From assembly GCF_036014215.1 (NCBI RefSeq), contig NZ_CP107921.1:7871501-7935500 (forward strand): a stretch of 64,000 bases of DNA, given 5' to 3'. The DNA is from Streptomyces sp. NBC_00440. GTDB lineage: Bacteria > Actinomycetota > Actinomycetes > Streptomycetales > Streptomycetaceae. Every line of letters begins with the position of its first letter. The stretch's first letter is position 1. Made by a program: the position numbers and the translations under genes. The notes beneath the pieces were generated by a model. It had not been told where the DNA came from and ran no database searches. It saw only the letters and a program-made list of their open reading frames with translations. This document shows, in pieces, positions 1-9,354 of the stretch.

Positions 1-865
1 CATGGAGCGCCACTGGCTCGACCAGCTGTCGGTCGGAGCGGGCGCCGCATGGCCGCGGCTCACCTTTCCGGCGGGTGACGGGCCCAGGGCCGACGGGCCG
101 GGGGCCGACGGCGGTGCGATCGAGTTCGCGCTCTCGGCAGAGCTGACGGACGCGCTGCGCACCCGTGCGGCCGCCGAGCACGTGACGGTGTACGTACTGC
201 TGTTGGCTTCGTTCATGGCGGTGCTGCACCGGATCACAGGGCAGCACGACCTGGTGGTAGGAACGCCCATGGCGGGCCGCACCCGTCCCGAGTTCGCCGA
301 CGTGGTCGGATGCTGCGCGGGCACCTCGCTGATCCGCTGCCGGGTGACCGACGCCATGCCGTTCACCGTACTGCTCACCCGGGTCCGACAGCAGGTCATC
401 GGTGCGCTGGAGCACCAGGACTATCCGATGTCCCTGCTCCGCGAACGCCACGGCGTCGGCGGGCGCGGTCATCTCGTGGATGTGCTGTTCACCGTCAACC
501 AGGCGCCCCCGCGCCCGGCCGGCACCCCTGGGGACCAAGGACAGGAGGGACCGCGACCGCCGGGCACCGCACACCACACCGACGAACTCGCCGCGCTGGC
601 CCAGGTCGGTCCCGCGGCGGTCCAGGGCCGGTTGGGATCCCTGCCGGTCGAGAGGTTCCGGCTGCCCGTCGGCGGTGGTGCGGTCCCCGTCGAGATCGTG
701 ATCGCCGAGGTGTCCGGCACCGCGCACGGTCTGCTGCGATTCCGCGCGGGCTCGGTCGACGCGGCCGCGGCCGACCGCATGGTGCAGGACTACCTGGCGG
801 TTCTAAACCGGGTCGCCGCCGACCCGGACGTGACGCTGGCCGGCCTCGGCGAGACGGAGGCGTAG
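1..865 (+). CDS. NRPS C-terminal fragment (condensation domain), 5' truncated by window edge
   Basis: This is the 3' end of a nonribosomal peptide synthetase whose start lies left of the window. The visible 287 residues are the second half of a condensation domain: a YWxxQL-like entry (HWLDQLSVG), the VVGTPMAGRTRPEF stretch, a latch-like LEHQDYPMSLLRERH and VDVLFTVNQ. The catalytic HHxxxDG motif would be upstream and is not visible. The protein ends about 35 residues after the domain with no carrier or thioesterase domain, so the synthetase stops in a C domain. The next plus-strand NRPS (1759) begins with a carrier domain, so the two proteins probably act in line with the missing adenylation supplied in trans. 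The stop at 863-865 abuts the stop of the convergent thioesterase. Confidence 0.85.
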   Translation, partial: MERHWLDQLSVGAGAAWPRLTFPAGDGPRADGPGADGGAIEFALSAELTDALRTRAAAEHVTVYVLLLASFMAVLHRITGQHDLVVGTPMAGRTRPEFADVVGCCAGTSLIRCRVTDAMPFTVLLTRVRQQVIGALEHQDYPMSLLRERHGVGGRGHLVDVLFTVNQAPPRPAGTPGDQGQEGPRPPGTAHHTDELAALAQVGPAAVQGRLGSLPVERFRLPVGGGAVPVEIVIAEVSGTAHGLLRFRAGSVDAAAADRMVQDYLAVLNRVAADPDVTLAGLGETEA

Positions 866-1627
866 TCAGCTGCGGATCGCCGAGAGCGTGGCCGAGATCT
901 CGCGGGTGAGGGCGCGGGATCCCGTCTCGGAGAGCATCCAGTGGTCGGTCTTCAGCTCGACACTGCGGAAGAGCCGCTGAGTCTGCGCCGCCCAGCGGGG
1001 CTGCTCCGCCGCGGGCACCGTCGGGTCGTCCGCTCCGCGCGCCGTCAGAATCGGGACGGGGAGCGCCGCAGAGACGGTGTGCACGTAGCGGTCGAAGATG
1101 TCCCAGTCCGCACGCATGGGCCGTTCCAATAGGTCGAGGAGGTCGTCGTCGGCCAGGAGCGCGTCCGGCATCCCGCCCAGCGCGGCGGTACGCGCGAACA
1201 TGTCCTCGCGGGAGAGCCTGCTGGTGCCGGTGTCCGGAATGAGTTCCGGCGGTCGGCAACTGCAGATCACGAGCAGCCGCGGATTCGCACACGGCAGACG
1301 CACGAGCAGACGCGCGATCTCGAAGGCGACAAGAGATCCGGAGCAGTGCCCCAGCAGACCGTAGTCACCGGAGAAGGCGGCGAAGTCATCACGCGTCGCC
1401 GCCTCTTCGATCTCGGCCAACAGCGCATCCATCGTGTGGTGCGGCGCCTCGCGGACCCTGCGTCCACGCCCCGGCAGCAGCGCCCCGGTCACGGCGATGC
1501 CCTCCGCCCCTGCCGCTTCGCGGAGCGAGTGGAACAGTGTGGGTCCCGCCGCGATGTGCGGAAAGGCGAACAGCTCGAATCCGTCGGTTTCCCTCCGATA
1601 GGGAAACAGCTTACCGATGGGTGACAT
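866..1627 (-). CDS. Type II thioesterase (alpha/beta hydrolase), Cys nucleophile
   Basis: A 253 aa stand-alone type II thioesterase of the kind that edits misprimed carrier domains or releases tethered amino acids in NRPS systems. It shows FAFPHIAAGP near the N-terminus, the nucleophile elbow GHCSG at about residues 95-99, GADDP for the acid and TDHWM for the catalytic His. The nucleophile position is Cys where the family usually has Ser (GHSMG). The start is the ATG at 1627, preceded by GAGGGAG at good spacing; the longer reading frame upstream has no such site. It is divergent from the T-C-A-T synthetase, with a 131-bp shared promoter region, and convergent with the NRPS fragment at zero spacing. 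Confidence 0.88.
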   Translation of the reverse strand: MSPIGKLFPYRRETDGFELFAFPHIAAGPTLFHSLREAAGAEGIAVTGALLPGRGRRVREAPHHTMDALLAEIEEAATRDDFAAFSGDYGLLGHCSGSLVAFEIARLLVRLPCANPRLLVICSCRPPELIPDTGTSRLSREDMFARTAALGGMPDALLADDDLLDLLERPMRADWDIFDRYVHTVSAALPVPILTARGADDPTVPAAEQPRWAAQTQRLFRSVELKTDHWMLSETGSRALTREISATLSAIRS

Positions 1628-1758
1628 CAGTGCTCCCTCTGCTGGCGGCATCCGGGTACGCCCAGTCAACCCGGCCTGTGCGCAGGACTCCTGTCGGGTG
1701 TTCGAGTGACACACCTGCGACGTACGCGAGCCGGTACCCGTTTTCTGCGACGTCACCG

Positions 1759-4700
1759 ATGGCCGGGGCCGCCCTTACCGTGAACGCCGTGGCCTCTCAT
1801 CCTTCGCCCCATGCATCCGACCGGACAGACGTGACCCCCGCGGACGGCGCGCACGTCGCCGGGGACGGTCCGGCGCCTTCCCGGTCCGCCGTCGAGGAGG
1901 GCATCGGCGGGATCTTCCGCGACATCCTCCGGCGCGACGACGTAGGCGTGCTCGACGACTTCTTCGATCTCGGGGGAAGCTCGCTCATGGCGGTGCGGGC
2001 ACTCGGGCAGATCCACGAGCGCTACGGCGTGCGCGTCCGGGCCATGGACTTCTTCGAGTCCCCCGCGGTGGCCACCCTCGCGCAGCACGTGATGGACGCA
2101 GCGCCCGCCCAGTGGCCCCAGGTGAGCCGGCGGCCCGCGGGAGCCGATCCCGTGCTGTCCTACGACCAGCAGCGGCTCTGGCTTGAGGACCAACTCCTGC
2201 CGAGCGCTGCCTACCATGTGCACGGCAGGCAGCGGCTCAGCGGCGTCCTGGACCTGGCAGCCCTGGACGCCTCGCTGCGCGCCATCATGGACCGGCACGA
2301 GGCGCTGCGCTCCCGGTTTCCCGTACAGGACGGCCGGACGATACAGATCGTCGACGCACTCGCGGACGACTGGCATCTCCGGTTCGAGGACGTGCGTGCC
2401 GAACCCGACGGTGAGGCCAGGGCGCGCGAGCTGATGGACGCCGATGCCGCCGCGCCCTTCAGCCTCGAAACCGGTCCCCTGGTGCGCTGTCTGGTGATCC
2501 GGGTGGGAGAGGCCGAACACGCGCTGAGCATCACCGCACACCACATCGTGTGCGACGACTGGTCGGTCGGTGTCTTCGTGAAGGAACTGTCCGACCTGTA
2601 CGCGGCAGGCGGCGATCCGGAGCGGGCGGATCTGCCCCGGCTGGAGGTCCAGTACCGGGACTTCGCCGTGTGGCAGCGGCGGTGGCTGACCGGCGAGTAC
2701 CTGCGGCGGCAGGTCGACTACTGGCGCGAACATCTCGCCGGCGCCCCGGCCGCGCTGGCGCTCCCCAGCAGGCGGCGCGGCACACCGGACGATGTGCCGA
2801 CCGGCGGACGGGTGTCCGCCGCGCTCTCGGCAGCCGACACGCGTGCGCTCGGCGAGCTGTGCCGGAAGGCGGACGCGACCGCGTTCATGGCGCTCCTCGC
2901 CGGGTTCGGGACGGTACTCAGCCGCTGTTCGGGCCAGGAGGACGTGGTGATCGGGGTGCCGATCACGGGGCGGTCCGACGCCCGGTTGCAGAACCTCATC
3001 GGCTTCTTCGTCAACACGCTGCCGTTCCGCCTGGACCTCAGCGGCGACCCGACGTTCGCCGAGGTTCTCGCCCGGGCCCGCAAGGCAGCGCTCGGCGGCT
3101 ACGCCCATGCGGAAGCACCACTGGACCTGCTGGTCGGTGAGCTCCCCGCCACTCGTGTCCCGTCCCGGACACCGCTGTTCCAGGTCATCCTGAACGGGGT
3201 CGACACGCCTGAGGTCCATCCGCTCGCAGGCACTACGGGGGAGGTGCTGGACACGCCGACCCGGCCCAGCAAGTTCGAGCTCACCCTGAGCGCGCGCGAA
3301 TGGGACGGCGTCCTCCGCTTCGATCTGGAATTCGATGCGAACCGCTACGAGCGGGACATGATCGAGCAGCTTCTGGACCAGCTGATGGCGGTCCTTCGCA
3401 CCGCGACGCGCGCTCCTGACCGCCCGTTGGGGGAGTACCGGTCGGCCGCGCCCGGTGAGCCGTCCCTCACGCTGGTGCCCGGACCGACGGAGGACCCGAC
3501 CACCACGGACTCCGCACCGCCCCGTGGGCCGCTGCCGGCCGCCGAGCCGGACGCGGTGGCGGTCGTCGACCGCGACGGCGAGTGGACCTACCGCCGCATC
3601 GACGCGGCGGCGGACGACGTCGCACAGGCGCTGACCCGCCACCTCCCCGTCCACGCCCCGGAACGCCGGCCCGATGACGCCGACCGCCACGTCGTCCTCG
3701 AATGGCGGCCCACGGCTCTCTGCGCGGCCGCACTCCTGGGGAGTCTCCGGGCCGGAGTCCAGGTGACGCTGGATCGCTCGGGCGATGCCCGACGTGTCTC
3801 CGACGGCCTGACCGTACGAGCCGACGGCTCCGGCATCACGCTGCGGCGCGGGGCGGACGAGACCTGCGTCATCGACCCCGGAAAGCCGCCGAGCGGCGGG
3901 ACGGAGCCGGGCACCGACACCGTGGTGCCCGGTTCTCGCCCCGACTGGGCGGTGGCACGGTACGGGTTCGGCGCTCACGATCGGTTCGCCGTACTCTCCG
4001 GCTCCACCCACCATGTGATCTCGGCGCTCCTTACCGCCTTCGCCGCGGGAGGGGCCGTGGTGCTGGTCGACCACTCGCCTGCCGTCGGGGCGACAGCGCT
4101 GGCCGCCGAGTTGGCCGAAGCCGGCGTCAGCGTGCTCTATGCGGCGCCCCCGGTGTTGCGGACCCTGGCGGGCTTCTCCCTGCCGGCCCTGCGCCACGTC
4201 CTGGTCGAGAACGCGGGATCGTTCGTGCCCCAGGATGTCGTCGCAGTACGCCGGACGGCCCCGGAGGCGCGGTGCACAGGTCTCTACGGCGTCGGGCCCG
4301 ACGGTCGTCCGGCGGCGCTGCACGACATACCGGACGAGTGGGCTGTGGACACGGCGCCCCTGCGCGTTCCTCTCGGCCATCCCGTTCACGGCACCGTTCG
4401 GCTCGTGCGACGAGGCGGGCAGGAAGCCGCGGTCGGCGAGGTCGCCGAACTTCGCGTCGGGGACAGCTGGAACGGGGAGTTCGGGCGACGCTGGGCCGAC
4501 GGGACGCTCGAATTCGTGGCCATGGCCGGCAACGATCCGTCGACCGACCCCCTCCAGGTCACGTGTGCGCTGCGGGAACTCCCGGGCGTCGTCGACGCCC
4601 TCGTCGTGGACGCGGCGCCAGCCGGAGCAGGCACCGGGTTCGTCGCCTATGTCGTCACCGATGACGGAGAGTTCGATCTGGCCGCGGCGCAACCGCGACT

Positions 4701-5139
4701 TGCGGCACGGCTGCCCGACACCCTGCTCCCGCAGCATCTCGTGGTGGTGGAGGGGCTGCCGTTGACTGCTGACGGCGAGTACGACCTCGCTGCCCTGCCG
4801 CGACCGGAGTCGAGCGAGACAGCCGACCGGTATGTCGCCCCGCGTACCCCCCTGGAGCGGCAGCTTGTCGACATCCTGGCGGCGCTCCTGGAGGACGACC
4901 GCGTCGGTATCCATGACAGCTTCTTCGAACTGGGCGGATTCTCCCTGCTCGCGACTCAGCTGAACATCCAGATCCGGGACACCGTCCGAGTGGACCTCAC
5001 CCTGCGCGACATCTTCGCCTCGTCGACGGTCGAGATGCTGGCGCAGCGCATCGCGTTCCGGCAGGCAGAACAGGAGCCGGCGGAGGACGTCGAGGCCCTG
5101 CTGAGCGACCTGGAGTCGGAGGCGTCCCGCCGGGCCTGA
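1759..5139 (+). CDS. NRPS T-C-A*-T with degenerate adenylation domain
   Basis: A roughly 1126 aa synthetase. Order: carrier domain (LGGSS, Ser near residue 72), condensation domain (about 115-540, motif HHIVCDD intact), a badly decayed adenylation domain (about 595-1015) and a second carrier domain (ELGGFSLL, Ser near 1060). The A region keeps the length and fold-like framework but lacks the TSGSTGxPKG loop. The YGPTE motif reads YGVGPDG, YRTGD is absent and the NGK lysine motif is replaced by DGEY, so it should not form aminoacyl-AMP. The second carrier must therefore be loaded in trans or be bypassed. Start choice is uncertain: ATG 1759 and GTG 1780, 1789 and 1831 are in frame and none has a convincing ribosome site. 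A strong hairpin at 5176-5209 terminates it. Confidence 0.82.
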   Translation: MAGAALTVNAVASHPSPHASDRTDVTPADGAHVAGDGPAPSRSAVEEGIGGIFRDILRRDDVGVLDDFFDLGGSSLMAVRALGQIHERYGVRVRAMDFFESPAVATLAQHVMDAAPAQWPQVSRRPAGADPVLSYDQQRLWLEDQLLPSAAYHVHGRQRLSGVLDLAALDASLRAIMDRHEALRSRFPVQDGRTIQIVDALADDWHLRFEDVRAEPDGEARARELMDADAAAPFSLETGPLVRCLVIRVGEAEHALSITAHHIVCDDWSVGVFVKELSDLYAAGGDPERADLPRLEVQYRDFAVWQRRWLTGEYLRRQVDYWREHLAGAPAALALPSRRRGTPDDVPTGGRVSAALSAADTRALGELCRKADATAFMALLAGFGTVLSRCSGQEDVVIGVPITGRSDARLQNLIGFFVNTLPFRLDLSGDPTFAEVLARARKAALGGYAHAEAPLDLLVGELPATRVPSRTPLFQVILNGVDTPEVHPLAGTTGEVLDTPTRPSKFELTLSAREWDGVLRFDLEFDANRYERDMIEQLLDQLMAVLRTATRAPDRPLGEYRSAAPGEPSLTLVPGPTEDPTTTDSAPPRGPLPAAEPDAVAVVDRDGEWTYRRIDAAADDVAQALTRHLPVHAPERRPDDADRHVVLEWRPTALCAAALLGSLRAGVQVTLDRSGDARRVSDGLTVRADGSGITLRRGADETCVIDPGKPPSGGTEPGTDTVVPGSRPDWAVARYGFGAHDRFAVLSGSTHHVISALLTAFAAGGAVVLVDHSPAVGATALAAELAEAGVSVLYAAPPVLRTLAGFSLPALRHVLVENAGSFVPQDVVAVRRTAPEARCTGLYGVGPDGRPAALHDIPDEWAVDTAPLRVPLGHPVHGTVRLVRRGGQEAAVGEVAELRVGDSWNGEFGRRWADGTLEFVAMAGNDPSTDPLQVTCALRELPGVVDALVVDAAPAGAGTGFVAYVVTDDGEFDLAAAQPRLAARLPDTLLPQHLVVVEGLPLTADGEYDLAALPRPESSETADRYVAPRTPLERQLVDILAALLEDDRVGIHDSFFELGGFSLLATQLNIQIRDTVRVDLTLRDIFASSTVEMLAQRIAFRQAEQEPAEDVEALLSDLESEASRRA

Positions 5140-5175
5140 GGGCTGAGGCAGGACCCGTGCGCTGGGCTCGGACGT

Positions 5176-5209
5176 GTGACCGGGGCGGCTCCCTCCGGAC
5201 CCCGGTCAC
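5176..5209. terminator. Bidirectional hairpin terminator between NRPS and M28 peptidase
   Basis: Perfect 10-bp inverted repeat (GTGACCGGGG at 5176-5185, CCCCGGTCAC at 5200-5209) with a 14-nt loop, between two convergent genes that end at 5139 (+) and 5233 (-). Confidence 0.8.
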
Positions 5210-5216
5210 GCGTGAA

Positions 5217-5244
5217 GGTCAGAACGTAAAGGTCAGAATGTGAA
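5217..5244. repeat. 14-bp tandem repeat at the 3' end of the M28 peptidase gene
   Basis: Two 14-nt units, GGTCAGAACGTAAA and GGTCAGAATGTGAA, differ at two positions. They duplicate the last codons and stop of the peptidase gene (Phe-Thr-Phe-stop), so the frame has a spare stop just downstream. Looks like a slippage duplication. Confidence 0.75.
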
Positions 5245-7581
5245 GGTCCGTACGGCGATGGTCTGCCCCGACAGCACCGGCCAGCCGGCCCAACTGGCGT
5301 TCGACGGGAGCCGAGGGGCGTGGACACCGTCCGGGAGGCCGGAGGTGAGGGACACGGCGCGGATGCGCAGGGGGCCGCTGCCCGCGGACCGGATCGTGAG
5401 GTCCATGCCCTTGTCGGAGGGGGCCGCGTAGCGGAATCCCCAGCCCCAGGGTTTGGTGAGCGAGGTCCTGCCCGCATCGATGTCCACGCCGTCGACCGTG
5501 GCGCCCCGCACCATGTGTGTGGCGGTGTTCGCGAACACGTCCACCAGGTAGGTGTCGTCGGGAACGGTCAGGCGAAGGTGTACGGTGCGCCGGCCGGTGA
5601 CGCGGTCGATGTCGTCGGGGGCGGTACGCCTGATGCGGGGTTCGGGAACATCGGGGGCTTTGAGCGCTCGGCCGTGGTGGAGCGGCACCCCCGCGAGGGA
5701 CGGTATCCGGTCGTCCAGCTGCTCGGGCCCGTCGTCCAGCAGCCGCCCCACAACTGGCTGCTCCCGCCCGCCGCGGCTGAGCCAGCTGGCCGTTCCGGTG
5801 TCGGACTCCCAGGCATACGCGAGGCTGACCGGGCGCGGGTTGCTGTCGGTGTACCCGTTCATGGAAGCGGCGACGGCCGCCGCTGCCGTCGCGCTGACGA
5901 GCAGGCCCGCCCCGAGCGCCGCGCAGACGCGGCGGCTCGGCGAAGGCTCGACGAGGGGGAGCGCCGTGGCGGCGAGCAGCGTCACCATCAGCAGGGGAGC
6001 AGCGCCCAGCCCGAGCCCGACCGCGGTCGTCACCAGCACCGAGACCGGGGTCAGGAGCACGGTGGCGGGCAGGGCCGAAGCGGCTGTCGCCAGCGGATGC
6101 AGCGGGGAGTGCCGGCCGGCATGCAGCGTCGCGGCCACCGCACCCAGACCGATCAGGGCCGGCCAGGTGAACAGATAGGCGCCCCCGGGGAGGAGCACGG
6201 CGCTGATCAGGGCGAGCGCCACGAACCAGCCGAGGACGCCGGTGCTCGCCTCCACGGACGACATACGGCGTCGCGCCCACCGGTACCAGAGGAGGAGGAC
6301 CGCCACCATCAGGAACGACGCCGCCAGAAGATAGGGCCCCGGGTGATAGACGGCCCCGACGCCGAAGGTGAACGCGGGCTGGAGCGTGCTCAGCATCCAC
6401 CATCCGCCGAAGCCGACCCCCACGGCCGCGAGGAGCACAGCGGTGAGCGAGCCCGCGGCGAGCCCGGCGCGGGAGGGACGCAGTCCGTGACGCCGGCCGC
6501 GGATCAGGACCAGGGAGAGGGCCCCGAGTGAGACGAGGGCCAGGGGCAGGGTGAGCCAGCCCGGGTAGGAGATGACCTTGCCGAACAGGGAGAAAAAGGT
6601 GCCATCGGGTTCGTCCTCGGCGAGGTCGGCGGCGCCCACCGAGCGCACGGCGGCGAGGGCCGTGTCGCCCATGTCCTGCACGCTTCCGGCGTTGACGTGG
6701 GCGATGTCGTCGTGGGCGGTGTGGTAGCGGGCGACACCGCCCATGAAGGCGAGGTTGATGCCGCGCATGCCGTCGCCCGCCAGGACGGTGAGGTCGGTGT
6801 CGTTGGGGAGCAGGCTGTACAAGGCGCTCGCGAACGACGTGGTCACCGCGTGGGAGTCGGCGACCGCAGAGGTCAGACCGCCCTTCATCTGGAACATCAG
6901 GGCAGGGCCGGACACCCCGCGGGCTTCCAGGTTCACGACGGCGACGCGGTGGGGGTCGCCGGCGACTTTCGACTGGACGAACGCCCGGGCGCCGAGCAGA
7001 CCGGGCTCCTCGGCGTCGGTGAACAGCACGTCGATGTCGTTGCGCGGCCGCGGCATGGAGCCGAGCGCACGGACGATCTCCAGGACGGCGGCGACATTGG
7101 CGCCGTCGTCACTGGCTCCGGGGCCGTTGGGCACCGAGTCGTAGTGGGCGACCAGAAGGACCCGGCCGGTCGGCTTCGAACCCGGTATGCGGGCGTAGAC
7201 GTTGCTCACCCGGGCGAGTGTCGGGTAGCCGCCCGACGGTGTGCGGGATCCGACCCGCGTCTGCACGGTGGGCCGGACGCCGAGGCTGCGCAGCTCACGG
7301 ACGAGGTAGGCGCGTACGTCGGCCGAGGCCGCTGAGCCGGCGGGGTGCGGCACCGCGGCGATGCCATGGAGCCGTGCGAGAGCCCGATTCGCGGAGAACT
7401 CTGTCCGGGATGCGGAGGACGGCTTCGGCTGAGGAGTCCGCAGGGACCAGACGCTCGCCGCGCCCAGAAGCAGCAGCACGACCGCGACCGTGAGGGACAC
7501 CGCGCGCCGGTGCCACGTGGTGGTGGGCGAGGGGCTGTCCTGCGTGGCCGGGGGCGGCGGTGTCTGCTGCTGGGTCGTCAT
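5233..7581 (-). CDS. M28-family zinc aminopeptidase with polytopic membrane domain
   Basis: A 782 aa membrane-anchored metallopeptidase. A Pro/Gln-rich cytoplasmic N-terminus is followed by one hydrophobic segment (about residues 29-45) and an extracytoplasmic M28 domain. The zinc-site motifs are AHYDS, SDDGAN, DAEEPG, NLEARG and TAHDDIAH. From about residue 340 there are about eight hydrophobic helices and then a beta-rich C-terminal domain, the layout of the Streptomyces/Fxna-like M28 membrane peptidases. The start is ATG 7581 (MTTQQQ); an earlier in-frame start gives an implausible leader. It has no evident catalytic link to peptide assembly. It could process peptides outside the cell or be a housekeeping gene caught between cluster genes. 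Divergent from the aminotransferase at 7834. Confidence 0.85.
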   Translation of the reverse strand: MTTQQQTPPPPATQDSPSPTTTWHRRAVSLTVAVVLLLLGAASVWSLRTPQPKPSSASRTEFSANRALARLHGIAAVPHPAGSAASADVRAYLVRELRSLGVRPTVQTRVGSRTPSGGYPTLARVSNVYARIPGSKPTGRVLLVAHYDSVPNGPGASDDGANVAAVLEIVRALGSMPRPRNDIDVLFTDAEEPGLLGARAFVQSKVAGDPHRVAVVNLEARGVSGPALMFQMKGGLTSAVADSHAVTTSFASALYSLLPNDTDLTVLAGDGMRGINLAFMGGVARYHTAHDDIAHVNAGSVQDMGDTALAAVRSVGAADLAEDEPDGTFFSLFGKVISYPGWLTLPLALVSLGALSLVLIRGRRHGLRPSRAGLAAGSLTAVLLAAVGVGFGGWWMLSTLQPAFTFGVGAVYHPGPYLLAASFLMVAVLLLWYRWARRRMSSVEASTGVLGWFVALALISAVLLPGGAYLFTWPALIGLGAVAATLHAGRHSPLHPLATAASALPATVLLTPVSVLVTTAVGLGLGAAPLLMVTLLAATALPLVEPSPSRRVCAALGAGLLVSATAAAAVAASMNGYTDSNPRPVSLAYAWESDTGTASWLSRGGREQPVVGRLLDDGPEQLDDRIPSLAGVPLHHGRALKAPDVPEPRIRRTAPDDIDRVTGRRTVHLRLTVPDDTYLVDVFANTATHMVRGATVDGVDIDAGRTSLTKPWGWGFRYAAPSDKGMDLTIRSAGSGPLRIRAVSLTSGLPDGVHAPRLPSNASWAGWPVLSGQTIAVRTFTF

Positions 7582-7833
7582 AGGCGTTGCTGACCTGTCG
7601 TCAGAGAGCACGGTCCTGTCCTGGGCCAATGATCTGGCAGCCGTCGCGGGCGCGAGCACTCCCCGGTTTCAGGGACTCCTGGGGCAGAACGCCCGTGCTC
7701 GGCCCGGCCGGCGACTGTGCTGTGAAAGGGGGACAGCCCGGGCCGCACGGACACCGCTACGGTGAGATCACGTTCCTCGCCGACGCGCGGCCGCCGGCCG
7801 ACAACGGCGAGCGACCACGAGGGAGAGGGGCCC

Positions 7834-9009
7834 ATGCGGCTGCGGAGTCAGACGGTCGAGCAGGGCGACTCGCCCATCAGCGCTGCCTACGACCTGATCG
7901 AAGGGCACCTGGGGGAGGGAAAGCTGCTCGATCTCGCGCAGGCGGCACCGCAGTATCCGCCGGCTCCGGTCGTCAGCGAGTACGTGGCCGACCTCGTCCG
8001 TCGGGGAGGCGGCAGTGAGTACACGGAGGTGCCCGGACTCCCGCAGCTGCGGGCCGCGACGGCCGAGGACCTGAGCGAAGCGTACGCAGGGCGAGTGGCC
8101 CCGGAGAACGTCGTCGTCACCGCGGGGTGCAACCAGGCGTTCTCGCTGGTCGCCTCGGCGCTGGCCGGCCCGGGCGACGAAGTCGTGCTGGCGCTGCCGT
8201 ATTACTTCAACCACGACATGTGGCTCCGCATGAACGGCATCACGCCGGTGTATCTGGAGCCCGACGAGGACCTGGTGCCCCGCGCGGCACGGGCCGGGCC
8301 GCTGATCACCGGGCGGACGCGCGCGATCGTGCTGATCACCCCGGGGAACCCGACGGGGGTGACGATGCCGCCCGAGGAGATCGCCGCGTTCGCGACGTTG
8401 GCGGCACGGCACGACATCGCCCTGGTGGTGGACGAGACGTACCGCTCGTTCCGGAGCACCGACCGGCCGGCGCACGACCTCTTCGCCGACCCGGCCTGGA
8501 CACGGACCGTGGTGAGCCTCCACTCGTTCTCGAAGGACCTTGCTCTGCCCGGCTATCGGGTCGGGGCCGTCGTGGCGTCGGCCGAGCTCAATCGTGAGGT
8601 GTGCAAACTCCTCGACTGTGTGGCGGTCTGCGCCCCGCGGATCGGTCAGGAGGCGGCGTGGGCGGGGCTGACGAAGGCCGGCCGGTGGCGGACCGAGCGT
8701 GCGCGGGAACTCGCACGCCAGAGGGCGTGGCTGACCGAGGCGATGGCCGAGCGCCCGGGTGGGTTCGAACTGCTGTCGTGCGGTGGGTTCTTCGGCTGGC
8801 TCAGGCACCCCTTCGCGGATCGTTCGACGGAGGACGTCGTGGGTAGTCTCGTGCGCGACCACGGCGTGCTGGTGGTCCCGGGAACCGCCTTCCTGCCGGA
8901 GGACCGCCGGACCCTGCGCGTGAGCGTCAGCAATGCCGATCCTGCGGCCATCTCCGAACTCGTGGTCCGTCTGCGGGACATGGGGGCCGCAGGGCCCCGA
9001 CCGGCGTAG
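7834..9009 (+). CDS. PLP-dependent class I/II aminotransferase
   Basis: A 391 aa fold-type I PLP enzyme. Visible landmarks are VTAGCNQAFSLV (cofactor phosphate side), PYYFNHDMW (aromatic stacking region), TPGNPTGV (Asn binding PLP), VVDETYRSF (Asp to pyridine N) and SFSKDLALPGYRVG with the Schiff-base Lys. The start ATG 7834 follows AGGGAGAGG. It sits in front of mbtH, the luciferase-like monooxygenase and the VioD-like gene, so it is a good candidate to convert a 2-oxo-arginine derivative back to the amino acid, as MppQ does in enduracididine formation. That substrate is inference; a general aminotransferase is the fallback. Confidence 0.82.
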   Translation: MRLRSQTVEQGDSPISAAYDLIEGHLGEGKLLDLAQAAPQYPPAPVVSEYVADLVRRGGGSEYTEVPGLPQLRAATAEDLSEAYAGRVAPENVVVTAGCNQAFSLVASALAGPGDEVVLALPYYFNHDMWLRMNGITPVYLEPDEDLVPRAARAGPLITGRTRAIVLITPGNPTGVTMPPEEIAAFATLAARHDIALVVDETYRSFRSTDRPAHDLFADPAWTRTVVSLHSFSKDLALPGYRVGAVVASAELNREVCKLLDCVAVCAPRIGQEAAWAGLTKAGRWRTERARELARQRAWLTEAMAERPGGFELLSCGGFFGWLRHPFADRSTEDVVGSLVRDHGVLVVPGTAFLPEDRRTLRVSVSNADPAAISELVVRLRDMGAAGPRPA

Positions 9010-9111
9010 ATCCAGGAGCCGGTGTCCTGGCTTCACGTGACAGTGCAACGAGGGGGCGCGCCGGTAGCTTGCCTCTTGTCCGAAGCTGTCGAATCCGACT
9101 GGTGAGGCACC

Positions 9112-9354
9112 ATGAATCCGTTCGACGATCCCGACGGCACCTTCCATGTGCTCGTGAACGACGAGGAGCAGTACTCCCTGTGGCCGACGGCGCTGGAGGT
9201 TCCGCCCGGGTGGAGCATCAGCCACGAGGCGGACACACGCCAGGGGTGTCTCGACTACATCGAGGTGACCTGGACGGATCTTCGGCCGCGCAGCGCCCGC
9301 CGTGACGAAGCCGGAGCCGGCAGGGAACCGGCGCGGCGCGGCGGAGGCGCTTAG
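9112..9354 (+). CDS. mbtH: MbtH-like protein
   Basis: An 80 aa MbtH-family chaperone that binds NRPS adenylation domains and raises their solubility or activity. The signature is complete: MNPFDD at the start, [14 protein letters not shown], then [15 protein letters not shown] with the conserved tryptophans. The start ATG 9112 follows GGTGAGG. The stop overlaps the GTG of the next gene (TAGTG). It most likely serves the three intact adenylation domains in the cluster. Confidence 0.97.
   Translation: MNPFDDPDGTFHVLVNDEEQYSLWPTALEVPPGWSISHEADTRQGCLDYIEVTWTDLRPRSARRDEAGAGREPARRGGGA

Noticed and set aside
1753..4914. Long open frame (1053 codons) on the minus strand opposite the T-C-A*-T NRPS
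   Set aside because: It is the antisense shadow of a high-GC gene: composition is Arg/Gly/Val/His-rich with no recognisable domain, and the plus frame has clear NRPS motifs. The same applies to 14900-17401, 19289-21280, 21338-23338 and 24361-27084 on the minus strand.
5219..6403. Second minus-strand frame ending in the same Leu-Thr-Phe-Thr-Phe residues as the M28 peptidase
   Set aside because: It is an overlapping out-of-frame shadow; the shared ending is caused by the 14-bp tandem repeat.
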